Shown in pieces: positions 16,099 to 25,875 of a stretch of DNA of 64,000 nt. Under the pieces are notes generated by a model. That model saw only the letters and a list, made by a program, of their open reading frames with translations. It searched no databases and was not told where the DNA came from. The DNA comes from Pseudomonas ovata. GTDB lineage: Bacteria; Pseudomonadota; Gammaproteobacteria; Pseudomonadales; Pseudomonadaceae. The position numbers and the translations under genes were made by a program. The stretch spans positions 1 through 64,000 of the forward strand of contig NZ_QFFU01000025.1 in the NCBI RefSeq assembly GCF_003131185.1, read 5' to 3'. Every line of letters begins with the position of its first letter. The stretch's first letter is position 1.

Positions 16099-18204
16099 AT
16101 GGCTCGTACTACACCGATCAACCGCTACCGTAACATTGGTATCGTCGCTCACGTGGATGCTGGTAAAACCACCACCACCGAGCGCGTCCTTTTTTACACC
16201 GGCAAAAGCCACAAAATGGGCGAGGTGCATGACGGCGCCGCGACCACAGACTGGATGGTGCAGGAGCAGGAGCGTGGTATTACCATTACTTCTGCTGCTA
16301 TTACCGCCTTCTGGCAGGGTTCCGAGAAGCAACACAAGGACCAATACCGCTTCAACGTCATTGACACCCCGGGCCACGTAGACTTCACCATTGAAGTTGA
16401 GCGTTCCCTGCGTGTACTCGACGGCGCGGTCGTTGTGTTCTGTGGTACTTCGGGTGTCGAGCCTCAGTCCGAAACCGTATGGCGTCAGGCCAACAAGTAC
16501 GGTGTTCCACGTCTTGTTTACGTCAACAAGATGGACCGTGCCGGTGCTGACTTCCTGCGCGTAGTCGGTCAGATCAAGCAGCGCCTGGGTCACACCCCGG
16601 TGCCGATCCAGCTGGCTATCGGTTCTGAAGACAACTTCCAGGGTCAGATCGATCTGATGTCCATGGAAGCGGTCTACTGGAACGATTCCGACAAGGGCAT
16701 GGTCCCACGTCGCGAGCCGATCCCGGCCGAACTGCAGGAACTGGCTGAAGAGTGGCGCAGCAACATGGTCGAGGCCGCTGCCGAAGCCAACGAAGAGCTG
16801 ATGAACAAGTACCTCGAAGGTGAAGAGCTCACCAACGAAGAAATCAAGCTCGCTCTGCGTCAGCGCACCATCGCTGGTGAGATCGTTCTGGCTGTCTGCG
16901 GTTCTTCGTTCAAGAACAAGGGTGTTCCCCTGGTTCTCGACGCCGTGATCGACTACCTGCCGGCCCCGGTCGACATTCCCGCCATCAAGGGTACTGACCC
17001 GGATGACGAGACCAAGGACCTGGAGCGTCATGCAGACGACAACGAGCCGTTCTCGGCCTTGGCGTTCAAGATCGCTACCGACCCATTCGTGGGTACCCTG
17101 ACCTTCGTCCGCGTCTACTCAGGCGTGTTGGCCTCCGGCGACGGCGTGATCAACTCGGTAAAAGGCAAGAAAGAGCGCGTGGGTCGTATGGTGCAAATGC
17201 ACGCAAACGCCCGCGAAGAGATCAAGGAAGTGCGCGCTGGCGACATCGCGGCCCTGATCGGCATGAAGGACGTCACCACCGGTGAAACCTTGTGCAACGC
17301 TGACAAGCCAATCATCCTGGTTCGCATGGACTTCCCGGAGCCGGTTATTTCGGTTGCCGTTGAGCCAAAGACCAAGGATGACCAGGAAAAAATGGGTATC
17401 GCACTGGGCAAGCTTGCTCAGGAAGACCCTTCTTTCCGTGTCAAGACTGATGAAGAGACTGGTCAGACGATCATCTCCGGCATGGGCGAGTTGCACCTGG
17501 ACATCCTGGTCGACCGTATGCGCCGCGAGTTCAACGTTGAAGCCAACATCGGTAAGCCTCAGGTTTCCTATCGTGAGCGCATCACGAAGAACTGTGAAAT
17601 CGAAGGCAAGTTCGTTCGTCAGTCCGGTGGTCGCGGCCAGTTTGGTCACTGCTGGATCCGTTTTGCACCTGCTGACGAAGGTCAGGAAGGTCTGCAATTC
17701 GTGAACGAGGTCGTGGGTGGCGTGGTTCCTAAGGAATACATCCCGGCTATCCAGAAGGGCATTGAAGAGCAGATGAAGAACGGCGTCGTTGCCGGCTATC
17801 CGCTGATCGGCCTGAAGGCTACTGTGTTTGATGGTTCTTACCACGACGTCGACTCGAACGAGATGGCGTTTAAGGTGGCTGCCTCCATGGCGACCAAGCA
17901 ACTGGCCCAGAAGGGCGGTGGTGAGTTGCTTGAGCCGATCATGGCGGTAGAGGTTGTTACGCCTGAAGACTATATGGGTGATGTCATGGGCGACCTTAAC
18001 CGTCGTCGCGGCATGATTCTGGGTATGGAAGATACGGTGTCCGGCAAGGTGATTCGTGCCGAGGTTCCGTTGGGCGAAATGTTCGGTTATGCGACCGACG
18101 TTCGTTCCATGTCTCAGGGTCGCGCAAGCTACTCTATGGAATTCAAAAAATACAATACAGCTCCGTCGCACATCGTCGAAACTGTAACCAAAAAACAAGG
18201 CTGA
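16099..18204 (+). CDS. fusA: Elongation factor G
   Basis: GTPase that drives translocation and, with RRF, ribosome recycling. The 701 residues show the G1 motif AHVDAGKTT, the switch II region DTPGHVDF and NKMD (G4). Domains II-V follow in standard order. This is the operon-linked copy, between rpsG and tuf. Confidence 0.98.
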   Translation: MARTTPINRYRNIGIVAHVDAGKTTTTERVLFYTGKSHKMGEVHDGAATTDWMVQEQERGITITSAAITAFWQGSEKQHKDQYRFNVIDTPGHVDFTIEVERSLRVLDGAVVVFCGTSGVEPQSETVWRQANKYGVPRLVYVNKMDRAGADFLRVVGQIKQRLGHTPVPIQLAIGSEDNFQGQIDLMSMEAVYWNDSDKGMVPRREPIPAELQELAEEWRSNMVEAAAEANEELMNKYLEGEELTNEEIKLALRQRTIAGEIVLAVCGSSFKNKGVPLVLDAVIDYLPAPVDIPAIKGTDPDDETKDLERHADDNEPFSALAFKIATDPFVGTLTFVRVYSGVLASGDGVINSVKGKKERVGRMVQMHANAREEIKEVRAGDIAALIGMKDVTTGETLCNADKPIILVRMDFPEPVISVAVEPKTKDDQEKMGIALGKLAQEDPSFRVKTDEETGQTIISGMGELHLDILVDRMRREFNVEANIGKPQVSYRERITKNCEIEGKFVRQSGGRGQFGHCWIRFAPADEGQEGLQFVNEVVGGVVPKEYIPAIQKGIEEQMKNGVVAGYPLIGLKATVFDGSYHDVDSNEMAFKVAASMATKQLAQKGGGELLEPIMAVEVVTPEDYMGDVMGDLNRRRGMILGMEDTVSGKVIRAEVPLGEMFGYATDVRSMSQGRASYSMEFKKYNTAPSHIVETVTKKQG

Positions 18205-18245
18205 TTAGCTGAGTTAATCCCCCTTTAGGCTAGGAGTTCACTGTC

Positions 18246-19439
18246 GTGGCTAAAGAAAAATTTCAACGTAACAAACCGCACGTCAACGTAGGCACCATCG
18301 GTCACGTCGACCACGGTAAAACCACTCTGACTGCTGCTCTGACTCGCGTTTGCTCCGAAGTTTTCGGTTCGGCAAAAGTTGACTTCGACAAGATCGACAG
18401 CGCGCCAGAAGAAAAAGCTCGTGGTATCACCATCAACACCGCTCACGTGGAATACGATTCGGCCGTGCGTCACTACGCGCACGTTGACTGCCCAGGTCAC
18501 GCCGACTACGTAAAAAACATGATCACCGGTGCTGCCCAGATGGACGGCGCGATCCTGGTTTGCTCGGCTGCCGATGGCCCGATGCCACAAACCCGTGAGC
18601 ACATCCTGCTGTCCCGTCAGGTTGGCGTTCCGTACATCGTTGTCTTCCTGAACAAGGCTGACATGGTTGACGACGCAGAGCTGCTGGAACTGGTCGAGAT
18701 GGAAGTTCGCGATCTGCTGAGCACCTACGACTTCCCAGGTGATGACACTCCAATCATCATCGGTTCGGCTCTGATGGCTCTGAACGGCCAGGACGACAAC
18801 GAAATGGGTACCTCGGCCGTCAAGAAGCTGGTCGAGACTCTGGACAGCTACATCCCAGAGCCAGTTCGTGCGATCGACAAGCCGTTCCTGATGCCAATCG
18901 AAGACGTGTTCTCGATCTCGGGTCGCGGTACTGTTGTAACCGGTCGTGTTGAGCGTGGCATCATCAAGATCCAGGAAGAAGTGGAAATCGTGGGTCTGCG
19001 TGACACCACCAAGACTACTTGCACTGGCGTCGAGATGTTCCGCAAGCTGCTGGACGAAGGTCGTGCTGGTGAGAACTGCGGCGTTCTGCTGCGTGGCACC
19101 AAGCGTGACGACGTTGAGCGTGGCCAGGTTCTGGTCAAGCCAGGCACCGTCAAGCCGCACACTCAGTTCGAAGCTGAAATCTATGTTCTGAGCAAAGAAG
19201 AAGGTGGCCGTCACACGCCATTCTTCAAAGGCTACCGTCCACAGTTCTACTTCCGTACTACCGACGTAACCGGTAGCTGCGAACTGCCGGAAGGCGTAGA
19301 GATGGTCATGCCAGGTGATAACGTCAAAGTTGCCGTTACCCTGATCAAGCCAATCGCTATGGAAGACGGTCTGCGTTTCGCCATTCGTGAAGGCGGTCGT
19401 ACCGTCGGCGCCGGCGTCGTGGCCAAAATCATCGCCTAA
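18246..19439 (+). CDS. tuf: Elongation factor Tu
   Basis: Delivers aminoacyl-tRNA to the ribosome A site. The 397 residues start at GTG 18246, with GHVDHGKT (G1), DCPGHADY (G3) and NKAD (G4). It is the last gene of the str operon. The second copy found beside the tRNA cluster in some pseudomonads is absent from that position here, so this may be the only tuf gene. Confidence 0.98.
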   Translation: MAKEKFQRNKPHVNVGTIGHVDHGKTTLTAALTRVCSEVFGSAKVDFDKIDSAPEEKARGITINTAHVEYDSAVRHYAHVDCPGHADYVKNMITGAAQMDGAILVCSAADGPMPQTREHILLSRQVGVPYIVVFLNKADMVDDAELLELVEMEVRDLLSTYDFPGDDTPIIIGSALMALNGQDDNEMGTSAVKKLVETLDSYIPEPVRAIDKPFLMPIEDVFSISGRGTVVTGRVERGIIKIQEEVEIVGLRDTTKTTCTGVEMFRKLLDEGRAGENCGVLLRGTKRDDVERGQVLVKPGTVKPHTQFEAEIYVLSKEEGGRHTPFFKGYRPQFYFRTTDVTGSCELPEGVEMVMPGDNVKVAVTLIKPIAMEDGLRFAIREGGRTVGAGVVAKIIA

Positions 19440-19456
19440 GCGTTGATTTGAAGAAA

Positions 19457-19483
19457 AAGCCCCCGCCTTGCGGGGGCTTTTTT
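19457..19483 (+). terminator. str operon terminator
   Basis: A 10-bp stem AAGCCCCCGC with GCGGGGGCTT, a 3-nt loop and a run of T. The S10 promoter begins 7 bp later. Confidence 0.95.
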
Positions 19484-19489
19484 ATTTGG

Positions 19490-19518
19490 TTGACACTGTC
19501 CAAGGGCGTCTATAGAAT
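19490..19518 (+). promoter_or_regulatory. S10 operon promoter
   Basis: A near-consensus promoter: TTGACA (19490-19495), 17-bp spacer, TAGAAT (19513-19518). The predicted start near 19525 gives a leader of only ~55 nt before rpsJ. Confidence 0.8.
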
Positions 19519-19580
19519 TGCGCCTCCTTTAATCGGGCCTATTGCGCTCGGTGGGAATAGCAATCGGAGTCTGGAATCCA

Positions 19581-19892
19581 ATGCAAAATCAACAAATCCG
19601 TATCAGGTTGAAGGCTTTCGACCATCGCCTGATCGACCAATCGACCCAGGAAATCGTGGAAACCGCGAAACGTACTGGTGCACAGGTGCGTGGTCCTATT
19701 CCACTGCCTACCCGTAAGGAGCGGTTCACCGTTCTGGTTTCCCCGCACGTCAACAAAGACGCGCGCGACCAGTACGAAATCCGCACTCACAAGCGCGTCC
19801 TGGATATCGTCCAGCCAACGGATAAAACCGTTGACGCTCTTATGAAGCTGGATCTTGCGGCCGGTGTGGAAGTACAGATCAGCCTCGGCTAA
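19581..19892 (+). CDS. rpsJ: 30S ribosomal protein S10
   Basis: 30S head protein that also serves as NusE in antitermination and links to NusG. ATG 19581 gives the standard 103 residues beginning [19 protein letters not shown]. The open frame extends upstream to 19542, but that adds 13 unrelated residues. First gene of the S10 series. Confidence 0.97.
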
Positions 19893-19973
19893 GACTTGGG
19901 TCTTAGTCGTGTAACGCTCTGAAATGGGCGGCCATAGCGGGTGAAAGCCCCGTACACTCATGAGGTTTATAAC

Positions 19974-20609
19974 ATGACTATTGGTGTAGTCGGGCGTAAG
20001 TGTGGGATGACCCGCATTTTCACCGAAGAAGGTGTCTCCATTCCGGTCACGGTCATTGAGATCGAGCCGAATCGCGTCACTCAGTTCAAAACCGAAGAAA
20101 CCGATGGCTATCGTGCAGTGCAAGTCACTGTCGGCGAGCGTCGTGCTTCGCGTGTGACCGCAGCTCAGGCGGGTCACTTCGCCAAGGCCAACGTTGCTGC
20201 AGGTCGTACCGTCCTGGAATTCCGTCTTGAAGAAGGCGAATACAAGGCTGGCGATCTGATCAATGCCGAAATCTTTGCCGCAGGCCAACTGGTAGATGTT
20301 ACCGGTCAGTCCAAGGGTAAGGGCTTCGCGGGTACTATCAAGCGCTGGAACTTCCGCGGCCAAGATAACACCCACGGCAACTCGGTCTCCCACCGCGTCC
20401 CGGGCTCTATCGGCCAGTGCCAGACTCCTGGTCGTGTATTCAAGGGCAAGAAAATGTCCGGTCATATGGGCGCTGAGCGCGTGACCGTGCAGTCCCTTGA
20501 AGTAGTGCGCGTGGACGCTGAACGCAACCTGCTGCTGGTCAAGGGTGCCGTTCCTGGCGCTACTGGCGGCAATCTGGTTGTACGTCCAGCAGCCAAGGCT
20601 CGCGGTTAA
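19974..20609 (+). CDS. rplC: 50S ribosomal protein L3
   Basis: Early assembly protein close to the peptidyl transferase centre. ATG 19974 gives 211 residues beginning MTIGVVGRKCGMTRIF. The long loop includes the GHMGAERVTVQSLEVVRVD region. rplD follows after 12 bp. Confidence 0.97.
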   Translation: MTIGVVGRKCGMTRIFTEEGVSIPVTVIEIEPNRVTQFKTEETDGYRAVQVTVGERRASRVTAAQAGHFAKANVAAGRTVLEFRLEEGEYKAGDLINAEIFAAGQLVDVTGQSKGKGFAGTIKRWNFRGQDNTHGNSVSHRVPGSIGQCQTPGRVFKGKKMSGHMGAERVTVQSLEVVRVDAERNLLLVKGAVPGATGGNLVVRPAAKARG

Positions 20610-20621
20610 GGGGAAGCTGAC

Positions 20622-21224
20622 ATGCAATTAAACGTAAATGACGCTCAGGCAATCGAAGTTTCCGAACTGACATTTGGCGGCGAATTCAACGAGACGCTGG
20701 TGCACCAGGCAGTCGTGGCCTACATGGCTGGCGGTCGTCAGGGCAGCAAGCAGCAAAAGACCCGTTCCGACGTATCCGGTGGCGGTAAGCGCCCTTGGCG
20801 TCAGAAAGGTACTGGCCGTGCTCGTGCCGGTACTATCCGCAGCCCAATCTGGCGCGGCGGCGGCACCACTTTCGCAGCGCGTCCTCAGGATCACTCGCAG
20901 AAGCTCAACAAGAAGATGTATCGCGCAGCACTGCGCTCCATCCTCGCTGAGCTGGTACGTACTGATCGCCTGGTCGTGGTTCAGGACTTCTCCGTAGAAG
21001 CGCCGAAAACCAAAGACCTGCTGGGCAAGCTGAACGACATGGGTCTCACCGACGTCCTGATCGTTTCTGACGCCGTTGACCAGAATCTGTACCTGGCTGC
21101 TCGCAACCTGCCGCACGTCGACGTACGTGACGTACAAGGTTCCGATCCGGTCAGTCTGATCGCATACGACAAGGTTCTGATTACCGTGTCGGCCGTGAAG
21201 AAATTCGAGGAGCTGCTGGGATGA
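20622..21224 (+). CDS. rplD: 50S ribosomal protein L4
   Basis: Lines the exit tunnel. In E. coli it represses the S10 operon through the leader mRNA; the short leader here makes the same mechanism unlikely. The 200 residues include the tunnel-loop segment KRPWRQKGTGRARAGTIRSP. It overlaps rplW by 4 bp. Confidence 0.97.
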   Translation: MQLNVNDAQAIEVSELTFGGEFNETLVHQAVVAYMAGGRQGSKQQKTRSDVSGGGKRPWRQKGTGRARAGTIRSPIWRGGGTTFAARPQDHSQKLNKKMYRAALRSILAELVRTDRLVVVQDFSVEAPKTKDLLGKLNDMGLTDVLIVSDAVDQNLYLAARNLPHVDVRDVQGSDPVSLIAYDKVLITVSAVKKFEELLG

Positions 21225-21520
21225 ACCAGGAACGCGTATTTAAAGTTCTGCTTGGCCCGCATGTTTCCGAGAAGGCCACAGTTCTGGCTGACAAGAAAGG
21301 TCAGTTCGTATTCAAGGTTGCGACCGATGCAACCAAGCTTGAAATCAAGAAGGCTGTCGAAGCGCTGTTCAGCGTGAAGGTAGAGCGCGTCACGACCCTG
21401 AATGTTCTGGGTAAGACAAAGCGTACTGCTCGCGGTCTGGGCAAGCGTAATGACTGGAAGAAGGCAGTTATCTCCCTTCAGCCAGGCCAAGATCTCGATT
21501 TCAGCAGCAGTGCTGAGTAA
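21221..21520 (+). CDS. rplW: 50S ribosomal protein L23
   Basis: Sits at the tunnel exit and docks signal recognition particle and trigger factor. The 99 residues include the family segment LLGPHVSEKAT. It starts within the end of rplD (ATGA overlap). Confidence 0.97.
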   Translation: MNQERVFKVLLGPHVSEKATVLADKKGQFVFKVATDATKLEIKKAVEALFSVKVERVTTLNVLGKTKRTARGLGKRNDWKKAVISLQPGQDLDFSSSAE

Positions 21521-21534
21521 GGAAGGGGTGCATC

Positions 21535-22359
21535 ATGGCAATCGTTAAATGCAAACCGACTTCCCCTGGCCGCCGTTTTGTGGTCAAGGTGGTCAACAAG
21601 GAGCTGCATAAAGGCGCTCCTCACGCACCGCTGCTCGAGAAAAAATCGAAGTCTGGTGGTCGTAACAACAATGGTCGTATCACTACTCGTCACATTGGTG
21701 GTGGTCACAAGCAGCATTACCGTCTGGTCGACTTCCGTCGCAACGACAAGGATGGCATCGCTGCCATCGTTGAGCGTATCGAATACGATCCAAACCGTAC
21801 TGCTCACATTGCCCTGCTGCGTTATGCAGACGGCGAGCGTCGCTACATCATCGCCCCTAAAGGCGTGAGTGCAGGCGACCAGCTGATCTCCGGTGCCCTG
21901 GCTCCAATCAAGCCTGGTAACACTCTGCAGCTTCGCAGCATCCCGGTCGGTAGCACCATTCACGCTATCGAGCTCAAGCCTGGTAAAGGTGCTCAGATCG
22001 CACGTTCCGCTGGCGCATCCGCTCAGCTGATCGCTCGTGAAGGTGTCTACGTGACTCTGCGTCTTCGCTCCGGCGAAATGCGTAAAGTACTGGCTGAGTG
22101 CCGTGCAACGCTGGGTGAAGTCTCGAACTCCGAGCACAGCCTGCGTTCGCTGGGTAAAGCTGGTGCCAAACGCTGGCGTGGCGTTCGCCCAACCGTTCGT
22201 GGTGTTGCCATGAACCCGGTTGACCACCCACATGGTGGTGGTGAAGGTCGTACCTCCGGTGGTCGTCATCCGGTATCGCCATGGGGCTTCCCAACCAAGG
22301 GTGCGAAGACTCGTGGTAATAAGCGTACCGACAAAATGATCGTCCGTCGTCGCAAGTAA
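21535..22359 (+). CDS. rplB: 50S ribosomal protein L2
   Basis: Core protein needed for subunit joining and peptidyl transfer. The 274 residues contain the conserved MNPVDHPHGGGEGRTSGGRH loop, whose histidine contacts the peptidyl transferase centre. It lies between rplW and rpsS. Confidence 0.98.
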   Translation: MAIVKCKPTSPGRRFVVKVVNKELHKGAPHAPLLEKKSKSGGRNNNGRITTRHIGGGHKQHYRLVDFRRNDKDGIAAIVERIEYDPNRTAHIALLRYADGERRYIIAPKGVSAGDQLISGALAPIKPGNTLQLRSIPVGSTIHAIELKPGKGAQIARSAGASAQLIAREGVYVTLRLRSGEMRKVLAECRATLGEVSNSEHSLRSLGKAGAKRWRGVRPTVRGVAMNPVDHPHGGGEGRTSGGRHPVSPWGFPTKGAKTRGNKRTDKMIVRRRK

Positions 22360-22375
22360 ATAGAGGGATACGACA

Positions 22376-22651
22376 GTGCCACGTTCTCTGAAAAAAGGTC
22401 CTTTTATTGATCTTCACCTACTGAAGAAGATCGAAGTGGCGGCGGAGAAGAACGATCGCAAACCAGTTAAGACCTGGTCTCGTCGTTCGATCATCCTGCC
22501 ACAAATGGTCGGTCTGACCATCGCAGTACACAACGGCCGCCAACACGTACCAGTTCTGGTAAGTGAAGACATGGTTGGCCATAAACTGGGCGAGTTTGCC
22601 GGTACCCGTACTTATCGCGGGCACGTGGCAGACAAGAAAGCCAAGCGTTAA
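22376..22651 (+). CDS. rpsS: 30S ribosomal protein S19
   Basis: 30S head protein that pairs with S13. The 91 residues start at GTG 22376 and begin MPRSLKKGPFIDLHLLKK. Confidence 0.97.
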   Translation: MPRSLKKGPFIDLHLLKKIEVAAEKNDRKPVKTWSRRSIILPQMVGLTIAVHNGRQHVPVLVSEDMVGHKLGEFAGTRTYRGHVADKKAKR

Positions 22652-22664
22652 GGGGTAAGGAACG

Positions 22665-22997
22665 ATGGAAGTAGCCGCTAAGTTGTCGGGCGCTCGAATC
22701 TCCGCCCAGAAAGCCCGCTTGGTCGCCGACCAGATTCGCGGGAAGAAGGTGGGCGAGGCGCTCAACCTGTTGGCTTTCAGCAGCAAAAAAGCCGCTGAGA
22801 TCCTGAAAAAATTGCTGGAGTCGGCCGTAGCCAACGCCGAGCATAACGAAGGCGCAGACGTTGATGACCTGAAGGTCTCCACCGTTTTCGTCAACGAAGG
22901 GCGTTCGCTGAAGCGCATCATGCCACGTGCCAAAGGCCGTGCTGATCGCATCGTCAAGCGGTCTTGCCATATCACTGTCAAGGTTGCTGACAAGTAA
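22665..22997 (+). CDS. rplV: 50S ribosomal protein L22
   Basis: Its long hairpin lines the exit tunnel near the macrolide site. The 110 residues carry ISAQKARLVADQIRGK near the N-terminus and the hairpin region RIMPRAKGRADRIVKRSCHI. Confidence 0.97.
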   Translation: MEVAAKLSGARISAQKARLVADQIRGKKVGEALNLLAFSSKKAAEILKKLLESAVANAEHNEGADVDDLKVSTVFVNEGRSLKRIMPRAKGRADRIVKRSCHITVKVADK

Positions 22998-23010
22998 CGG
23001 AGTCGAAGAG

Positions 23011-23697
23011 ATGGGTCAGAAAGTACATCCCATTGGCATTCGCCTGGGAATCGTCAAGGAGCACACCTCCGTCTGGTACGCAGACGGCCGCACTTATGCA
23101 GACTACCTGTTGGCAGATCTGAAAGTGCGTGAGTACCTCCAGGACAAATTAAAAAGCGCGTCCGTAAGCCGTATCGATATCCATCGTCCGGCTCAGACAG
23201 CACGCATCACCATCCACACCGCTCGTCCCGGCATCGTGATCGGCAAGAAGGGTGAGGATGTTGAAAAACTGCGTCAGGACCTGACCAAGCAAATGGGTGT
23301 GCCCGTGCACATCAATATCGAAGAGATCCGCAAGCCGGAACTCGACGGTATGCTGGTTGCCCAGAGCGTTGCTCAGCAGCTGGAGCGTCGTGTGATGTTC
23401 CGTCGCGCCATGAAGCGCGCCGTACAGAACGCCATCCGCATTGGTGCCAAAGGCATCAAGATCCAGGTGAGCGGTCGTCTCGGCGGTGCTGAAATCGCAC
23501 GTACTGAATGGTATCGCGAAGGGCGTGTGCCACTGCACACCCTGCGTGCCGACATCGACTATGCCACTTACGAAGCTCACACCACTTACGGTGTGATCGG
23601 TGTAAAGGTTTGGATCTTCAAAGGCGAAGTAATTGGTGGTCGCCAGGAAGAGCTGAAACCTCAAGCACCAGCGCCTCGTAAAAAAGCTGCCAAGTAA
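23011..23697 (+). CDS. rpsC: 30S ribosomal protein S3
   Basis: Forms part of the mRNA entry channel and its helicase activity. ATG 23011 gives 228 residues beginning MGQKVHPIGIRLGIVKEH. A KH domain contains RPGIVIGKKGEDVEKLR. The frame is open upstream into rplV but that is not coding. Confidence 0.97.
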   Translation: MGQKVHPIGIRLGIVKEHTSVWYADGRTYADYLLADLKVREYLQDKLKSASVSRIDIHRPAQTARITIHTARPGIVIGKKGEDVEKLRQDLTKQMGVPVHINIEEIRKPELDGMLVAQSVAQQLERRVMFRRAMKRAVQNAIRIGAKGIKIQVSGRLGGAEIARTEWYREGRVPLHTLRADIDYATYEAHTTYGVIGVKVWIFKGEVIGGRQEELKPQAPAPRKKAAK

Positions 23698-23709
23698 GGG
23701 GTACGCCAA

Positions 23710-24123
23710 ATGTTGCAACCAAAGCGTACGAAGTTCCGCAAGCAGATGACCGGCCACAACCGTGGTCTGGCACTGCGCGGTAGCAAGGTCAGCTTCGGCG
23801 AATTCGCGCTGAAAGCTGTTGCCCGCGGTCGTCTCACCGCCCGTCAGATCGAGTCGGCACGTCGTGCCCTGACCCGTCACGTAAAACGTGGCGGCAAGAT
23901 CTGGATCCGTGTATTCCCGGACAAGCCGGTTACCAAGAAGCCTCTCGAAGTGCGGATGGGTAAAGGTAAGGGTTCGGTAGAATACTGGGTTGCCCAGATC
24001 CAGCCAGGCAAAGTCCTGTACGAGATCGAAGGTGTTTCTGAAGAGTTGGCGCGTGAGGCATTTGCCTTGGCGGCTGCAAAGCTGCCACTCGCCACCTCCT
24101 TTGTTAAGCGGACGGTGATGTGA
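23710..24123 (+). CDS. rplP: 50S ribosomal protein L16
   Basis: Helps position A-site tRNA. The 137 residues begin [20 protein letters not shown]. The stop overlaps the rpmC start. Confidence 0.97.
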
Positions 24124-24314
24124 TGAAAGCGAATGAACTTCGTGAGAAATCAGCACAGCAGCTGAACGAGCAACTGCTCGGCCTGCTGCGCGACCAGTTC
24201 AATCTGCGTATGCAGAAAGCAACTGGTCAGTTGGGGCAGTCGCACCTGCTCTCGCAAGTTAAGCGTGACATCGCTCGCGTGAAAACTGTGCTCAACCAGC
24301 AGGCAGGTAAGTGA
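24123..24314 (+). CDS. rpmC: 50S ribosomal protein L29
   Basis: Small helical protein beside L23 at the tunnel exit. ATG 24123 gives 63 residues ([18 protein letters not shown]), the usual length; a GTG one codon upstream is not needed. It overlaps the rplP stop. Confidence 0.96.
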
Positions 24315-24316
24315 TC

Positions 24317-24583
24317 ATGGCTGAAGCTGAAAAAACCGTCCGCACGCTGACCGGCCGTGTCGTCAGCGACAAAATGGACAAGACCATCACCGTTTTGATC
24401 GAGCGTCGCGTCAAGCACCCGATCTACGGTAAATACGTTAAGCGTTCGACTAAGCTGCACGCGCACGACGAAACCAATCAGTGCCACATCGGCGACAAGG
24501 TCACGATTCGTGAAACTCGTCCGGTAGCCAAGACCAAGTCTTGGGCCCTGGTTGAGATCCTCGAACGTGCTGTGGAAGTCTAA
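24317..24583 (+). CDS. rpsQ: 30S ribosomal protein S17
   Basis: Primary 16S-binding OB-fold protein. ATG 24317 gives 88 residues beginning MAEAEKTVRTLTGRVVSDKM. It is the last gene of the classical S10 operon; rplN follows after 23 bp with no terminator. Confidence 0.96.
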   Translation: MAEAEKTVRTLTGRVVSDKMDKTITVLIERRVKHPIYGKYVKRSTKLHAHDETNQCHIGDKVTIRETRPVAKTKSWALVEILERAVEV

Positions 24584-24606
24584 GGGCTAGGGGTCGGAGA
24601 AATTTT

Positions 24607-24975
24607 ATGATTCAGACTCAATCCATGCTCGATGTGGCCGACAACAGTGGCGCTCGCCGTGTGATGTGCATCAAGGTGTTGGGCGGTTCTCATCGTCGTT
24701 ACGCCGGTATCGGTGACATCATCAAAGTGACCGTCAAGGAAGCCATTCCTCGCGGTAAAGTGAAGAAAGGCCAGGTGATGACTGCTGTTGTAGTCCGCAC
24801 CCGTCACGGCGTTCGCCGTGCCGACGGTTCGATCATTCGCTTCGATGGTAACGCTGCTGTTCTGCTGAACAACAAGCAAGAGCCGATCGGTACCCGTATC
24901 TTTGGGCCAGTGACACGTGAACTTCGCGGTGAGAAGTTCATGAAGATCGTCTCGCTCGCCCCTGAAGTGCTGTAA
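24607..24975 (+). CDS. rplN: 50S ribosomal protein L14
   Basis: Contacts the 30S subunit (bridge B8) and is the RsfS docking site. The 122 residues begin MIQTQSMLDVADNSGARRVM. First gene of the spc group. Confidence 0.97.
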   Translation: MIQTQSMLDVADNSGARRVMCIKVLGGSHRRYAGIGDIIKVTVKEAIPRGKVKKGQVMTAVVVRTRHGVRRADGSIIRFDGNAAVLLNNKQEPIGTRIFGPVTRELRGEKFMKIVSLAPEVL

Positions 24976-24986
24976 GGAGATCCGAC

Positions 24987-25301
24987 ATGCAAAAGATTCG
25001 TCGTGACGACGAGATCATCGTGATCGCCGGCAAAGACAAAGGTAAGCGCGGTAAGGTGCTGAAGGTGCTCGCTGACGACCGTCTGGTCGTGGGTGGGATC
25101 AACCTGGTCAAGCGCCATACCAAGCCTAACCCGATGTCGGGCGTACAGGGCGGTATCGTCGAGAAAGAAGCGCCATTGCACGCTTCTAACGTAGCCATTT
25201 TCAACAGCGAAACCAGCAAGGCTGATCGCGTAGGCTTCAAAGTTGAAGAAGGCAAAAAAATTCGTGTCTTCAAGTCGACCCAAAAAGCGGTTGATGCTTG
25301 A
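24987..25301 (+). CDS. rplX: 50S ribosomal protein L24
   Basis: Assembly initiator with a KOW motif (DDEIIVIAGKDKGKRGKVLK). 104 residues. Co-directional with rplN and rplE. Confidence 0.97.
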   Translation: MQKIRRDDEIIVIAGKDKGKRGKVLKVLADDRLVVGGINLVKRHTKPNPMSGVQGGIVEKEAPLHASNVAIFNSETSKADRVGFKVEEGKKIRVFKSTQKAVDA

Positions 25302-25321
25302 ACACTGCTAGGTAGAAGACC

Positions 25322-25861
25322 ATGGCACGACTGAAAGAGATTTATCGGAAGGAAATCGCTCCCAAGCTTAAGGATGAACTTAAGCTGGCGAACGTGATGG
25401 AAGTTCCGCGCGTTACCAAAATCACCCTGAACATGGGTCTGGGCGAAGCGATCGGCGACAAGAAAGTCATCGAACACGCTGTGGCTGATCTGGAAAAGAT
25501 CACCGGTCAGAAAGCCATTGTGACTTACGCTCGTAAATCCATCGCGGGCTTCAAAGTTCGTGAGGGCTGGCCGATTGGCGTCAAGGTCACTCTGCGCCGT
25601 GATCGTATGTACGAATTCCTGGATCGTCTGCTGTCGATCTCCCTGCCTCGGGTCCGCGACTTCCGCGGCCTGAATGCCAAGTCCTTCGATGGTCGTGGCA
25701 ACTACAGCATGGGCGTGAAAGAGCAGATCATCTTCCCGGAAATCGATTACGACAAGATCGATGCTCTGCGCGGTCTGGACATTACCCTGACCACCACTGC
25801 CAAGAACGATGAAGAAGGCCGTGCGCTGCTGCGTGCTTTCAAATTCCCGTTCCGCAACTGA
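25322..25861 (+). CDS. rplE: 50S ribosomal protein L5
   Basis: Binds 5S rRNA and forms bridge B1b. The 179 residues contain the KITLNMGLGEA and GLDITLTTTAKNDEEG regions. Confidence 0.97.
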   Translation: MARLKEIYRKEIAPKLKDELKLANVMEVPRVTKITLNMGLGEAIGDKKVIEHAVADLEKITGQKAIVTYARKSIAGFKVREGWPIGVKVTLRRDRMYEFLDRLLSISLPRVRDFRGLNAKSFDGRGNYSMGVKEQIIFPEIDYDKIDALRGLDITLTTTAKNDEEGRALLRAFKFPFRN

Positions 25862-25875
25862 TTGGAGTAGGACTA

